DNA of 64,000 nt from Segnochrobactrum spirostomi (GCF_009600605.1 NZ_VWNA01000001.1:1956001-2020000); one strand, 5' to 3'. Shown: positions 35,349-44,492, counted from the first letter of the stretch. The notes: generated by a model from the letters alone, not told the origin. Translations and numbers: made by a program.

Positions 35349-35938
35349 CGCCCCTCCTCCGCGCGGCGCTCGAAATAACGATCGCGCGTCATCAGGGTGT
35401 CGATGTGGGACAGCGTCTTCGCACGAGCGAGGCAGAAGACCTCGGAGCGGCCGACCACCTCGAAGCCGAGCTTTTCCTGCACCCGGAGCGAGGCGGGATT
35501 GTCGAAGAACACGCCCGAGCGCACCGCCTTGAGCTTCATCGTCCGGAACGCATGGTCGAGCACCGCCCGGCCGGCCTCGGTCGCATAGCCGCGGCCCCAG
35601 CGGTCGGGCGACAGCCAATAGCCGAGCACCGGCGCGGGGGCGAACAGCGAGACCGGCGAGAAGGCGAGCCCGAACCCACCGGCGATGCCGGCCTCGTCGA
35701 CCAGGAAGAAGTGCAGCGCGCGGCGGCCGTCCATCTCGGCCTGCGCCTGCTCCACATAGCGCACGGCCTCGGCCCGGCCGTAAGGCCACGGCACCTGGGC
35801 GAGCATGCGCACCACTTCCCAATGGCCGACCGAGGCAGCCGCGCCATCCTCGTCGCCGGCCCGCGGCGCACGAAGCAGAAGGCGATCGGTGGTGAGCGTG
35901 ACGTCGCGCCAGGACGCCGAGCGCCGCAACAGGCTCAT
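35345..35938 (-). CDS. GNAT N-acetyltransferase (RimJ/RimL type), copy 2
   Basis: 197 residues from the ATG at 35938. GNAT domain with LTTDRLLLRAPRAGDEDGAA, GYWLSPDRWGRGYATEAGRA (acetyl-CoA binding) and [20 protein letters not shown], and the same C-terminal HIDTLMTRDRYF tail as copy 1. The pair clearly arose by tandem duplication. Middle gene of three overlapping acetyltransferase genes between rpmA and obgE. No substrate can be assigned. Confidence 0.88.
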
Positions 35939-36543
35939 CGCGTTCGCGCCGCCTCCGCCGCACCCCAGGCCTTGATCGAGCACCAGATCGAGCGGTCGAG
36001 CCGGTAGCGATCGACCGCCGTCATGCCGCCGAGCGCCACGAACCGGGCGAGGCCGGTGCCGGCCCACTGGAACCCGCATTTCTCGATGACGCGACGGGAG
36101 GGATTGTTGGTGACACGGCACGCCGCATGGGCGACGCGGATGTCGGGATTGCGGAAGATATGGTCGAGCAGGCGCTGCGCCGCCTCGGTTGCGAGGCCGC
36201 ACCCCCAAAAGGGCTCGCCGATCCAATAGCCGATCTCCACGCCCGGCCCTCCGTCCTCCGCAGGCTTGTAGCCGACCCCGCCGACCAGCGGGGTATCCGG
36301 TGCGCGCAGCCGCAGGAGGAATTCTCCGGCCCGCTCCCGCGGGCTCGCCGCCCGGGCGATCCAGGCGTCCGCGTCGGCCCGCGTATAGGGATTGGGCATC
36401 GAAGCGAGATTGGCCGCAACCTTGATGTTGTCCGCAAGCCGCGCCAGCTCGGCCGCATCGGCCGGGCGCGGGGTGTGGAACATCAGGCGACGGCTCTTCA
36501 GACTTTCGTCTTCGTCTTCAAGGTCGCAATCGGACTCGAACAT
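35935..36543 (-). CDS. GNAT N-acetyltransferase (RimJ/RimL type), copy 3
   Basis: 202 residues. GNAT motifs: SRRLMFHTPRPADAAELARL, GYWIGEPFWGCGLATEAAQR and NNPSRRVIEKCGFQWAGTGL. It is more distant from copies 1 and 2 than they are from each other. The first 15 residues are very acidic (ESDCDLEDEDESLKSR). It is the first of the three, 119 bp after rpmA. A single GNAT gene between rpmA and obgE is common in rhizobia and this copy may be the ancestral one. Confidence 0.87.
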   Translation of the reverse strand: MFESDCDLEDEDESLKSRRLMFHTPRPADAAELARLADNIKVAANLASMPNPYTRADADAWIARAASPRERAGEFLLRLRAPDTPLVGGVGYKPAEDGGPGVEIGYWIGEPFWGCGLATEAAQRLLDHIFRNPDIRVAHAACRVTNNPSRRVIEKCGFQWAGTGLARFVALGGMTAVDRYRLDRSIWCSIKAWGAAEAARTR

Positions 36544-36662
36544 GGGACAGCTCCGGTCGGAAAACGCACGAGGGGAGGCGGTTTCCCGTCTCCCCTCGGC
36601 TCAATCCGCCCCTCGCGCCGGGTCTGACGGGACCGGCGCTTGGGTATGTCCCATTTGCCGGG

Positions 36663-36935
36663 TTATTCCGCGGCTTCCGCCGTCATCGGGTTGACCGACA
36701 CGTACGTGCGGCCATTGGCGGACGCGCGGAACGCGACGACGCCCTCGGTCACGGCGAAGATCGTGTGATCGACGCCGATGCCGACGCCCGTGCCGGGGTG
36801 CCACTTCGTCCCGCGCTGACGCAGGATGATGTTGCCCGGGATGACCTTCTCGCCGCCGAACTTCTTGACGCCGAGACGGCGACCGGCCGAGTCGCGGCCG
36901 TTGCGCGACGAGCCGCCTGCCTTTTTGTGAGCCAT
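36663..36935 (-). CDS. rpmA: Ribosomal protein L27
   Basis: 90 residues. [40 protein letters not shown] and [20 protein letters not shown] are the full L27 signature. The N-terminus starts directly with Ala-His-Lys-Lys, with no cleavable extension. Located 36 bp after rplU in the usual rplU-rpmA pair. L27 contacts the peptidyl-transferase centre of the 50S subunit. Confidence 0.97.
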   Translation of the reverse strand: MAHKKAGGSSRNGRDSAGRRLGVKKFGGEKVIPGNIILRQRGTKWHPGTGVGIGVDHTIFAVTEGVVAFRASANGRTYVSVNPMTAEAAE

Positions 36936-36971
36936 GGCGCTCTCCTTATCCCTTCACCCGCACGGACGCCC

Positions 36972-37288
36972 TCAGGCGCCGGCGGAAATGTCCGTGATGC
37001 GAACGACCGTCAGGTGCTGACGGTGGCCGTTCTTGCGGCGGGAGTTCTTCCGGCGCCGCTTCTTGAAGATGATTACCTTGTTGGCGCGGGTCTGCTCGAC
37101 CACTTCGCCGGCCACCGTCGCGCCCGCCACGAACGGCGCGCCAACCTTCGGCGCGGCCTCGCCGCCGACGAGGAGAACCTCGGAGAAGGTCACGGCCTGA
37201 CCGGCCTCGCCTTCGAGCTTCTCGACCTCGATCTCGTCCCCGGGGCAACGCGGTACTGCTTGCCGCCCGTCTTGATCACTGCGAACAT
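36972..37288 (-). CDS. rplU: Ribosomal protein L21, with an apparent one-base frameshift
   Basis: The ATG at 37288 starts [17 protein letters not shown], the exact L21 N-terminus. After codon 17 this frame becomes nonsense. The correct continuation ([20 protein letters not shown], then [20 protein letters not shown] and [20 protein letters not shown]) is in another frame and runs to 36972. One base is missing in CCCCGGGG at 37238-37245; restoring it gives a normal protein of 105 residues. L21 is near-universal in bacteria and important for 50S assembly, so a sequence error is more likely than a true mutation. If only the downstream frame were used, the shortest start would be a GTG at 37193 giving 73 residues. 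Confidence 0.85.
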
Positions 37289-37527
37289 CGCAAAACTAGC
37301 CTTCGGTCTTCGTCCGCCGCCCATTTCGGACGTTACGGATCTTGTGGTCGCGCCCTTCGGCGCCGCACGGTTCGATCGCCGCGAGACGAAAGATCTCGCG
37401 AAAGGTCGGCCGGCGGGCTTAAAACGGAACGGGATGCCGGGGGAGCCCGATGGGCCCCGACCGTCGGCATCCTCCAGAGCCTCGGGCAGCGCGTTCGGCG
37501 GATCACTCCGCCATTTGGAACGCGCGG

Positions 37528-37555
37528 ACTATAAGGACGGGTCGTTTTCTGTCAA
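37528..37555 (-). promoter_or_regulatory. Sigma-70-type promoter for rplU-rpmA-GNAT-obgE operon
   Basis: On the minus strand, TTGACA (plus 37550-37555) and TATAGT (plus 37528-37533) are separated by 16 bp. This is the best-matching housekeeping promoter on this strand in the window. It lies about 240 bp upstream of the rplU ATG. Confidence 0.75.
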
Positions 37556-37629
37556 TCGCGGCCGACCCGAAAAAGAGGCCGTCGCGCATATTTTCGCCCT
37601 CGAAGGCGCAATTGGCGCGCCCAGCGGCG

Positions 37630-37658
37630 TTGACAGCCTGCGGGACGCTCTTTTAAGA
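37630..37658 (+). promoter_or_regulatory. Sigma-70-type promoter for ykgO
   Basis: TTGACA at 37630-37635 and TTAAGA at 37653-37658 with 17-bp spacing, about 100 bp upstream of ykgO. It is back-to-back with the rplU promoter, with 75 bp between the two -35 boxes. Confidence 0.65.
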
Positions 37659-37758
37659 AGGCGCCTCGTTTTCCCGTGGCCGCGGACGCGCGCGTCCACC
37701 ACCGCGCAAGATCCAGATCGCGCCAGTCGCGCAAGATTCAAGTCCGAGGTTGAGACCC

Positions 37759-37884
37759 ATGAAGATCAAGAATTCGCTGAAGTCGCTGCTCGGCCGTCAC
37801 CGCGAGAACCGCCTGGTGCGCCGCAAGGGCCGCGTTTACATCATCAACAAGAAGGCCCCGCGCTACAAGGCGCGCCAGGGCTGA
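37759..37884 (+). CDS. ykgO: Ribosomal protein L36, type B (YkgO)
   Basis: 41 residues: [20 protein letters not shown] then [21 protein letters not shown]. It matches the zinc-free L36 form, which lacks the Cys/His ligands of classical RpmJ. In many alphaproteobacteria this is the usual L36. It has its own promoter (37630-37658) and a strong terminator 68 bp downstream, so it is monocistronic. The basic composition and short length are normal. Confidence 0.96.
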   Translation: MKIKNSLKSLLGRHRENRLVRRKGRVYIINKKAPRYKARQG

Positions 37885-37952
37885 GGCCTTCAAGGCCGAG
37901 GCTCGTCGCGGTCCGGAGGCTTCCGGATCGCCACGGAAGGCCGACGAGATCG

Positions 37953-37985
37953 AACGGTGCGGCGCGCGAGTGCCGCGCCGTTTTT
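37953..37985 (+). terminator. Rho-independent terminator of ykgO
   Basis: Arms 37953-37965 and 37970-37982 make a 13-bp stem (AACGGTGCGGCGC with GTGCCGCGCCGTT, two G-U pairs) closed by a GCGA tetraloop, followed by TTTTT at 37981-37985. Confidence 0.9.
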
Positions 37986-38042
37986 GCGTTGCGCCAGGCT
38001 GCCGTCCCCTTTCGCCGGATGCAGAAAGTCGGCGATCGCGCT

Positions 38043-38072
38043 TTGACGCGGCGCAAGGCAGGCGCAATATAA
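38043..38072 (+). promoter_or_regulatory. Candidate promoter giving a leaderless TPR-gene transcript
   Basis: TTGACG at 38043-38048 with an AATATAA -10 region at 38066-38072 (17-18 bp spacing). Transcription would start about at the ATG (38078), i.e. a leaderless or nearly leaderless mRNA. No Shine-Dalgarno sequence is visible, which fits. Confidence 0.5.
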
Positions 38073-38077
38073 GCCGC

Positions 38078-38787
38078 ATGTTCGGTCCGTGCCCTCGAAT
38101 CGTCGCGTCGCTGTCCGTCACCGTGCTCGCCCTCGGGCTCGGCGCGGGCGTGAGCCTCGCCGATACGGGCGCCGTGCCCTCGGCCGACCCGCCGACCCTC
38201 GGGGCGCCCGAGCCGAAGATGCCGGCCCCGCCCGCCCCGCCCTGCCGGGCGTGCGGCCGCCGGCGAAAAGCGGCATCCCGCTCAAGCCCGCCGATCCCCG
38301 CGAGGCGAAGCGCGCGCTCGACGACCTCTACGACCGTCTCGCCAAAGCCCCCGACGACCGTACAGCGACCCAGATCGCGCTCCGGATCGAGCGGCGCTGG
38401 ATGCAGTCCGGCAGCCCGACTGTCGATCTCCTGATGGTGCGGGCGATGGCGGCGATGGCGAACGACGAGATGCCGGTCGCGCTCGACCTGCTCGACGCCG
38501 TGGTGACGCTGAAGCCCGATTATGCCCAAGGGTGGAGCCTTCGGGCGACGGCGGAGTTTCAATCGGACCAGACCGGGGCGGCCGTCGCCGATCTCCAGCG
38601 TGCCCTCGCCCTCGATCCGCGCAATTGGAACACCCTCGTCGGGATCGCCACGGTGATGAGCGACCTCGACAAGAAGAAAGAAGCGCTCGCCGCGTACGAT
38701 GCGGCGCTCAAGATTTATCCGCGGCTCGAGATGGCCAAGAAGGCCCGCGACGAGCTCGCGCCCGACGTTGAAGGCAAAGACCTCTGA
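38078..38787 (+). CDS. Exported TPR protein, with an apparent one-base frameshift
   Basis: The ATG at 38078 begins a signal peptide (MFGPCPRIVASLSVTVLALG, cleavage near SLA-D). That frame turns to nonsense after MPAPPAPP. The real continuation (LPGVRPPAKSGIPLKPADPR, then tetratricopeptide helices) is one base off and runs to 38787. The repeats include DLLDAVVTLKPDYAQGWSLR, AVADLQRALALDPRNWNTLV and AYDAALKIYPRLEMAKKAR. One base appears to be missing in the GC run CCCGCCCGCCCCGCCC (38227-38242). If repaired, the product is about 236 residues: a periplasmic protein with three TPR units, a protein-protein interaction module. The cause may be sequence error, as at rplU. Confidence 0.7.
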
Positions 38788-38894
38788 CCGACATCCTCCC
38801 CGCCGATCTGGCCGACGGCGCCTCCGCGAATGCGGAGGGCGACGGCTTCTGGTCGGCCTTCACCGGGTTCGGCACCGCCCTCGCCTTCGGGTCG

Positions 38895-39839
38895 ATGGGG
38901 CTGTCGCTGACGACCTCCTGGCTGCGCAGCCGGATCGAGGACGATTATCCGCCGCTCGGCCGCTTCGTCGCCGTGGACGGCGTCCGGCTGCACGTTCTCG
39001 ACGTGCCGGCGAAGACGGTGGACGCGCCCGTCCTCTTGATTCTTCACGGCGCCGCCTGCTCGCTGCGCGACCCCTATGCCGCGTTCGCGCCGGCCCTCGA
39101 CGGCCGCATGCGGATGATCTTCGTCGACCGTCCGGGCCACGGCTACAGCGGGCATGAGGAGATCGTGCTGTCCGGCCCCGCCGCCCAGGCGCGGCTCGCC
39201 GCCGGCGTCCTCGAAGCGCTCGGGATCGCGCGGGCGATCGTCGTCGGCCATTCGTTCGGCGGTGCGGTCGCCGCGGCCTTCGCCGTGCACCATCCGGAGC
39301 GCACGGCGGGCCTCGTGATGATCGCGCCGGCGACCCATCCCTGGCCCGGTGGCATCGCGTGGTCCTACGACCTCGTCTCGATGCCGGTGGTCGGCTCGCT
39401 GCTCTCCCACACCATCGTGACGCCGCTCGGGCTGACGATGATCGAGAAGTCGCTCCAGGAGGTGTTCGCGCCCGAGCCGGTGCCGCGCGGCTTCGCCGAG
39501 CGCGCTGGCGTGCCGCTGACGATCCGCCCGGCGGCCTTCCGCGCGACCTCGCTGGAGGTCTCGGCGCTCAAGGAGCATCTGGCCGAACTCGCGCCGCTCT
39601 ATCGCACGATCGCGGCGCCCACGGTGGTGGTGACGGGGGATGCGGACGGCGTGGTGCCGACTGCGGTGCACGCGGCCCGCTTCGCGGCGGCCGTGAAGGG
39701 CGCCCGGCACATCGAGCTCCCCGGCGCCGGGCACATGCCCCACCACACCCGCACGGCGGACGTGGTTGCCGCGATCGAGGCTGTCGTGGCGCGCGCCGCA
39801 AACCCGGCCAAGCCGCGCCGGGGCAGCCGGCAGGCGTAA
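38895..39839 (+). CDS. Alpha/beta-fold hydrolase
   Basis: 314 residues from the ATG at 38895. Triad and oxyanion elements: LILHGAACS (oxyanion hole), VVGHSFGG with nucleophile S120, VTGDADGVVP (acid), GAGHMPHH (histidine near 277). Substrate unknown; it resembles epoxide-hydrolase or haloperoxidase-like members without cofactor. The frame is open upstream to overlap the TPR gene stop and encodes a hydrophobic segment (WSAFTGFGTALAFGSMGLSL), so a longer membrane-anchored form with a non-ATG start is possible. Convergent with pyk. Confidence 0.85.
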   Translation: MGLSLTTSWLRSRIEDDYPPLGRFVAVDGVRLHVLDVPAKTVDAPVLLILHGAACSLRDPYAAFAPALDGRMRMIFVDRPGHGYSGHEEIVLSGPAAQARLAAGVLEALGIARAIVVGHSFGGAVAAAFAVHHPERTAGLVMIAPATHPWPGGIAWSYDLVSMPVVGSLLSHTIVTPLGLTMIEKSLQEVFAPEPVPRGFAERAGVPLTIRPAAFRATSLEVSALKEHLAELAPLYRTIAAPTVVVTGDADGVVPTAVHAARFAAAVKGARHIELPGAGHMPHHTRTADVVAAIEAVVARAANPAKPRRGSRQA

Positions 39840-39936
39840 AGCGCACGGCCACGCGGGCGGAGAAATCCGCGCCGCGCCCCTTCAAGAATGGAAATTCGAG
39901 AGCACAGCCCGACGGCGTCCGCCGGGCCGTGGCGTC

Positions 39937-41370
39937 TCAGTGCGCCGTGCCGCCCTCGCCGACGAAGGCGAGCTGGAGCAGGTTGGTCGAGCCGGGGCTG
40001 CCGAACGGAATGCCGGCGATGATGACGATGCGCTGGCCCGGATAGACGAAGTCCTCATCGAGCGCGCTGCGGCACGCCTTCTCGGTCATGTCGTTCGGGT
40101 CCTTGGCGTCCTCGCCGACCACCGTGTGCAGGCCGTAGACCAGCGACAGGCGCCGCGCGGTCGCGAGCACCGGGCTCAGCGCGATGAGCGGCGCACGCGG
40201 CCGCTCGCGGGCGGCCCGCAGCGCCGTCGCGCCCGAGAAGGTGTAGCAGACGATGGCCGACAGGTTGAGAGTGTCGGCGATCTGCCGCGCCGCGGCGCAG
40301 ATCGCGTCGGCGCCCGTCGATTGCGGCTCGGAGCGCTGGGCATGCAGGATGCCCGGATAATATTGGTCGCGCTCCACCTGCTCGGCGATCCGGTTCATGG
40401 TCGCCACCGCCTCGACGGGGAAGGCGCCCGCCGCCGATTCGGCCGACAGCATGATCGCGTCGGCGCCTTCGAACACCGCGGTCGCGACGTCCGAGACCTC
40501 GGCGCGGGTCGGCACCGGCGAATTGATCATCGATTCGAGCATCTGGGTCGCGACGATCACCGGCTTGCCGGCGACGCGGGCGGCCCGGGTGATGCGCTTC
40601 TGGAGGCCCGGCACCTGCTCGAGCGGCATCTCCACGCCGAGATCGCCGCGCGCCACCATCAGCGCGTCGGACATCTCGATGATCTCTTCGAGGCGATCGA
40701 TCGCCTGGGGCTTCTCGAGCTTGGAGAGCACGCCGGCACGGCCACGCACGATCTTGCGCGCTTCCGCCACGTCGTCGGGACGCTGCACGAAGGAAAGCGC
40801 GACCCAATCGACCTCGGCCGCCAGAGCCGCATCGAGATCGCGGCGATCCTTGTCGGTCATCGCGCCGATCGGGATCGTCGTGTCGGGAACGCTGACGCCC
40901 TTGCGGTTCGACAGCTTGCCGCCGACCTCGACCCGCGTCACCGCGCGGCCGGGCTCGACGTGCTCGACGACGAGACGCAGCTTGCCGTCGTCGAGCAGCA
41001 GCCGGTGGCCGGGCTCGAGGGCGTTGAGGATTTCCGGATGGGGCAGGTAGACGCGCTCGGTATTGCCCTCGGTCGGGTCGGCATCGACCACGAAGCGGGC
41101 GCCGTTGGCGAGCTGCACCGCGCCGTCGGCGAAGGTGCCGACGCGCAGCTTCGGCCCCTGGAGGTCGGCGAGGATCGCGATCGGCCGGCCGTGCTCGGCC
41201 TCGACGGACCGGATGATGCCGACGAGCCGATTCAGGAGCTCGTGGTTGGTGTGGCTCATATTGATGCGGAACGCATCGGCACCGGCTTGGAACAGGGCCG
41301 AAATGGTGTCCCGATCGGAGGAGGCGGGGCCGAGGGTCGCCAGAATCTTGATCCGACGGTTGCGTCTCAT
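39937..41370 (-). CDS. pyk: Pyruvate kinase
   Basis: 477 residues, normal length. MRRNRRIKILATLGPASSDR, FRINMSHTNHELL, the active-site MVARGDLGVEMPLEQVPGLQ and RAEVSDVATAVFEGADAIML with SAESAAGAFP. Converts phosphoenolpyruvate and ADP to pyruvate and ATP in glycolysis. Its start overlaps the end of the DUF1036 gene by 4 bp, a pair often seen in Rhizobiales. Confidence 0.97.
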   Translation of the reverse strand: MRRNRRIKILATLGPASSDRDTISALFQAGADAFRINMSHTNHELLNRLVGIIRSVEAEHGRPIAILADLQGPKLRVGTFADGAVQLANGARFVVDADPTEGNTERVYLPHPEILNALEPGHRLLLDDGKLRLVVEHVEPGRAVTRVEVGGKLSNRKGVSVPDTTIPIGAMTDKDRRDLDAALAAEVDWVALSFVQRPDDVAEARKIVRGRAGVLSKLEKPQAIDRLEEIIEMSDALMVARGDLGVEMPLEQVPGLQKRITRAARVAGKPVIVATQMLESMINSPVPTRAEVSDVATAVFEGADAIMLSAESAAGAFPVEAVATMNRIAEQVERDQYYPGILHAQRSEPQSTGADAICAAARQIADTLNLSAIVCYTFSGATALRAARERPRAPLIALSPVLATARRLSLVYGLHTVVGEDAKDPNDMTEKACRSALDEDFVYPGQRIVIIAGIPFGSPGSTNLLQLAFVGEGGTAH

Positions 41371-41867
41371 GGTCCGTGGGCTCCGGGGGCTGGGGAGGCG
41401 GAAGTGGGACGTTCAGTCAATTGGATGGTCCAGTTGCGCTGCTCGCCGGTGTCGACCTCGAAGAAGCCGGTGCGCTCGTAGCCGCGCGCCACGCAATCCT
41501 CGATGCCCTTAATGGTGAACTGCTTTTCTCGCGTGCACATGAACGCCTTGCCGCCCCACTCGCCGCCGCTGACATTATCCACAGCGTACACGTAGTAGTA
41601 GCGGGCGTTGAGCGCACCGGGGGAAACCACTTCGCAGGTGTTCGGCTGGATGTTCCACCAGCCTTCGGTGGTCCAGGCGCCGGAACTCTTGTAGCCGACG
41701 GCGGCCCCGATGGCGTTCGCCGTGCGATTGCAGATCCTCAGATCCGCGAGCGCCGGCGCCGTCGTGGCGATGCCGATGGCCAGGGCGAGGGAAAGCACGC
41801 GGCTGCGCGGGACGATTCGACGGCGGAAAGATGCTCCACGCTCGCCGCTGTCGTCCGAAATCATCGC
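41367..41867 (-). CDS. DUF1036 exported protein
   Basis: 166 residues from the ATG at 41867 (an ATG at 41903 would add 12 residues; neither has a clear ribosome-binding site). Signal-anchor or peptide at about 18-40 (VLSLALAIGIATTAPALA). The domain LRICNRTANAIGAAVGYKSS, TTEGWWNIQPNTCEVVSPGA, YYYVYAVDNVSGGEWGGKAF, MCTREKQFTIKGIEDCVARG is DUF1036, with its conserved cysteines. Periplasmic, function unknown. It ends inside the pyk start codon region (4-bp overlap). Confidence 0.87.
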   Translation of the reverse strand, partial: AMISDDSGERGASFRRRIVPRSRVLSLALAIGIATTAPALADLRICNRTANAIGAAVGYKSSGAWTTEGWWNIQPNTCEVVSPGALNARYYYVYAVDNVSGGEWGGKAFMCTREKQFTIKGIEDCVARGYERTGFFEVDTGEQRNWTIQLTERPTSASPAPGAHGP

Positions 41868-42073
41868 GTTACTCGGTTCGAAGACGTGCTCGGGCGGGTA
41901 CATGCGCGCTTCGGTTCGGTTTGTCAACGAATGGGCCGGCGTCGGGAAGAGGGGGGAAACGCCGGCGGCGTCTGTCATGGGAGACGAATGCGGCAGGTTC
42001 GCGTCGCAACCGCCGCGCAGCCGTGCAGGGCGCCCGCACCTCACCAAACATGGCGAACGATCCACCGCCACGC

Positions 42074-42976
42074 TCAGGCGCTCCCGCTCCGCCGCGGCCG
42101 GGCGACCCAGATGCCGGACAGGATGGCGATACCGCCGACGAGTTGCAGGCCGGTGATCGCCTCGTTGAAGAAGGCGTAGCCGAACAGGGCGGCGGCGACC
42201 GTCTCCAGGAAGATGACGAGGGACGAGAACGCCGCCGACAGGTGGCCGAGGGCGAAGGCGAGCAGGCCCTGTCCACCGACCTGGCTCACCAGTGCGAGCG
42301 CGACGAGCGCCCCGACCCCGGCGAGGGACGCAGGCAGGAAATGACCGTCGAGCGCCGCCGCCACGACGAGGAGCACGGCGGCGGTGATGAGGGTCGAGCG
42401 ATAGAGGACGAGGCCGGAGCCCATGGTGCGGCGGGCGACGCGCACGCTCAAGAAATAGGCTCCGAAAAAGAGCGAGGTGACGACGCCGCAGAGGTCACCG
42501 AACACCCGCTCCGGGTTGAGGCCGAGGCTCGATCCGACGAGGAGAAGCGCGCCGGCGACGCACAAGGCGAGGCCGGCGAAGGTCGCGCGACTCACCGGTT
42601 CGCCGATGAAGACACGAGAGCCTAGGGCGACCCACACCGGCGCCAGCGTGCCGAGCAGCGTGGCGTTGGTGAGCGTCGTGTTGAGGATGGCGAGGTGCCA
42701 GAAGATGAGATCGCCGGCGAAGAACAGCCCGGCGAACACGACAGGGCGGCTCCAGGGCACGGCCGGCACGCCGCGCGATTCGAGCCGCGCCCAGAGCCAC
42801 AAAAACGGGATCGACAGCCCGGCGCGCCAGAACGCGCTGACGAACGGGCCGACCTCGGCCCACCGCACGAACACCGCCGAGGCCGCCATGCCGATCGCAC
42901 CACCGACGAGGGCGATCCCGGCGAAGACGAGCGCGCGGGACCGCGGGGCAGACGAACGATCGGCAAGGATGGTCAT
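42074..42976 (-). CDS. EamA/DMT-family transporter
   Basis: 300 residues from the ATG at 42976, about ten membrane helices in two EamA repeats (GIALVGGAIGMAASAVFVRW near the start; LFFGAYFLSVRVARR and GLLAFALGHLSAAFSSLVIF in the second half). FWRAGLSIPFLWLW and NATLLGTLAPVWVAL are typical of the drug/metabolite exporter superfamily. Substrate not predictable. Divergent from the N-formylglutamate amidohydrolase gene with 233 bp between. Confidence 0.9.
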   Translation of the reverse strand: MTILADRSSAPRSRALVFAGIALVGGAIGMAASAVFVRWAEVGPFVSAFWRAGLSIPFLWLWARLESRGVPAVPWSRPVVFAGLFFAGDLIFWHLAILNTTLTNATLLGTLAPVWVALGSRVFIGEPVSRATFAGLALCVAGALLLVGSSLGLNPERVFGDLCGVVTSLFFGAYFLSVRVARRTMGSGLVLYRSTLITAAVLLVVAAALDGHFLPASLAGVGALVALALVSQVGGQGLLAFALGHLSAAFSSLVIFLETVAAALFGYAFFNEAITGLQLVGGIAILSGIWVARPRRSGSA

Positions 42977-43209
42977 GAGCGGTGGCGTTTCGTGAGGAGC
43001 GGTGCCGAAACGGCACCCTGGCGAAGACGCCCGGGGCTCGATATGGTGCCCGCATAGAGCACGGCGCGCCGCCGGACCGGGCGACCTGTAGCCCCGGCGT
43101 CCGCGCATCGCAATCCCCTGTTGCGGTCCTCCCCCGAACCGGCCTCGAGCGCCGCCGCCCGGCGAGCCCAGGCGCATCACCGAACCCCGCGCACTCATCA
43201 CCCAACCCT

Positions 43210-44058
43210 ATGACCGCGACCCTTTCCGCAGATCCCGGCTTCGATCCCGTCGTGACGATCGACGGCGACGACACCTCCGGCATCCTCCTCCTCTGTGATC
43301 ACGCCTCGAATCGGCTGCCGCCGCGCTACGGCACACTCGGCCTGCCGGCGAGCGAGCTCGAACGCCACATCGGCTACGACATCGGGGCCGAGGCGGTGAC
43401 GCGCGGCCTCGCCGCTCGGCTCGGCGCGCCGGCGCTGCTCACGACCTATTCACGGCTGCTCATCGATCCGAACCGCGGCGAGGACGACCCGACTTTGGTG
43501 ATGCGGCTCTCCGACGGTGCGGTGGTGCCCGGCAACGCCCGGGCCGACGCGGCGGAACGCGACCGTCGCATCGCGCGCTTCCACCGGCCCTATCACGACG
43601 CGATCGCCGCCAAGGTCGCCGCGATGGCGGCCGGTGGGCGGGCGCCGCTCGTGATCGCGATCCATTCCTTCACACCGGTCTGGCGCGGCTGGCCGCGGCC
43701 CTGGCATGTCGGCATCCTGTGGGACGCCGATCCGCGCGGCGCCGTGCCCTTCATCGCCCTGTTGCGCCGGGACGACACCTTGGTCGTCGGCGACAACGAG
43801 CCCTATGACGGGGCGCTCAAGGGCGATACCTTATACCGACACGCGACCGCACACGGTTATCCGCACGCCCTCGTCGAGATCCGGCAGGACCTGATCGCCG
43901 AAGAATGCGGCGCGGCCGCCTGGGCGGACCGGCTCGCGCCGATCATCGAGACGCTGCGGCGCGACCCCGAAACCGAGCGGATCGAACGGTTCGGATCACG
44001 CACGGGGCCGGTCGCGGACGAACATGCCGCCGGGGCGCAGGGAGAGACGAGACGATGA
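43210..44058 (+). CDS. N-formylglutamate amidohydrolase family protein
   Basis: 282 residues from the ATG at 43210. The family signature GILLLCDHASNRLPPRYGTL carries the metal-binding Asp/His. Further motifs are HIGYDIGAEAVTRGLAARLG, RLLIDPNRGEDDPTLV, VIAIHSFTPVW and LVEIRQDLIAE. The typical reaction is hydrolysis of N-formyl-L-glutamate to glutamate and formate, though many family members outside histidine degradation clusters have unknown substrates; no hut genes are present. Overlaps the DUF1244 gene by 4 bp, a conserved pair. Confidence 0.88.
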   Translation: MTATLSADPGFDPVVTIDGDDTSGILLLCDHASNRLPPRYGTLGLPASELERHIGYDIGAEAVTRGLAARLGAPALLTTYSRLLIDPNRGEDDPTLVMRLSDGAVVPGNARADAAERDRRIARFHRPYHDAIAAKVAAMAAGGRAPLVIAIHSFTPVWRGWPRPWHVGILWDADPRGAVPFIALLRRDDTLVVGDNEPYDGALKGDTLYRHATAHGYPHALVEIRQDLIAEECGAAAWADRLAPIIETLRRDPETERIERFGSRTGPVADEHAAGAQGETRR

Positions 44059-44375
44059 GCGAGATCGACGACGCGACCCGGACCGAACTCGAGGCCGCGG
44101 CCTTCCGCCGCCTCGTAGCGCATCTGCGCGAGCGCACCGACGTCCAGAACATCGACCTGATGAATCTCGCCGGGTTCTGCCGCAACTGCCTCGCCAACTG
44201 GTATCGCGACGCGGCCGAGGCGAAGGGCCTCGCTTTGACGAAGGACGAAACGCGCGAGATCGTCTACGGCATGCCCTACGACGACTGGAAGGCGCGCCAT
44301 CAGACCGAGGCGACCCCGGCCCAATCGGCCGCGTTCGAGGTCTCCCAAACGGCGGCACTCCACAAGGATCATTGA
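44055..44375 (+). CDS. DUF1244 protein
   Basis: 106 residues from the ATG at 44055. The core FRRLVAHLRERTDVQNIDLM, NLAGFCRNCLANWYRDAAEA and VYGMPYDDWKARHQTEAT is DUF1244, including the CRNC pair of cysteines. Small helical cytoplasmic protein; biochemical function unknown. Translationally coupled to the amidohydrolase (ATGA overlap). Confidence 0.92.
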   Translation: MSEIDDATRTELEAAAFRRLVAHLRERTDVQNIDLMNLAGFCRNCLANWYRDAAEAKGLALTKDETREIVYGMPYDDWKARHQTEATPAQSAAFEVSQTAALHKDH

Positions 44376-44492
44376 GGGCACGCGCCCTTTTCACCGCTTA
44401 TTAGGCAATCCGCGGGCAGGTGGCGCGGAGGGACGGCGGGAACGCCGCGCCGACGGGAGCCACCGCGCCTCCGGCGATCACGAGGACACTTC

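Larger units (their letters stand above)
37289..37758. other. Divergent rplU/ykgO intergenic region
   Basis: 470 bp between rplU (minus) and ykgO (plus). It holds one strong promoter for each direction (entries below). The 240-nt transcribed leader of rplU (37289-37527) could hold autoregulatory structure of the kind known for L21 leaders, but no specific motif could be defined. No additional gene is seen. Confidence 0.5.
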
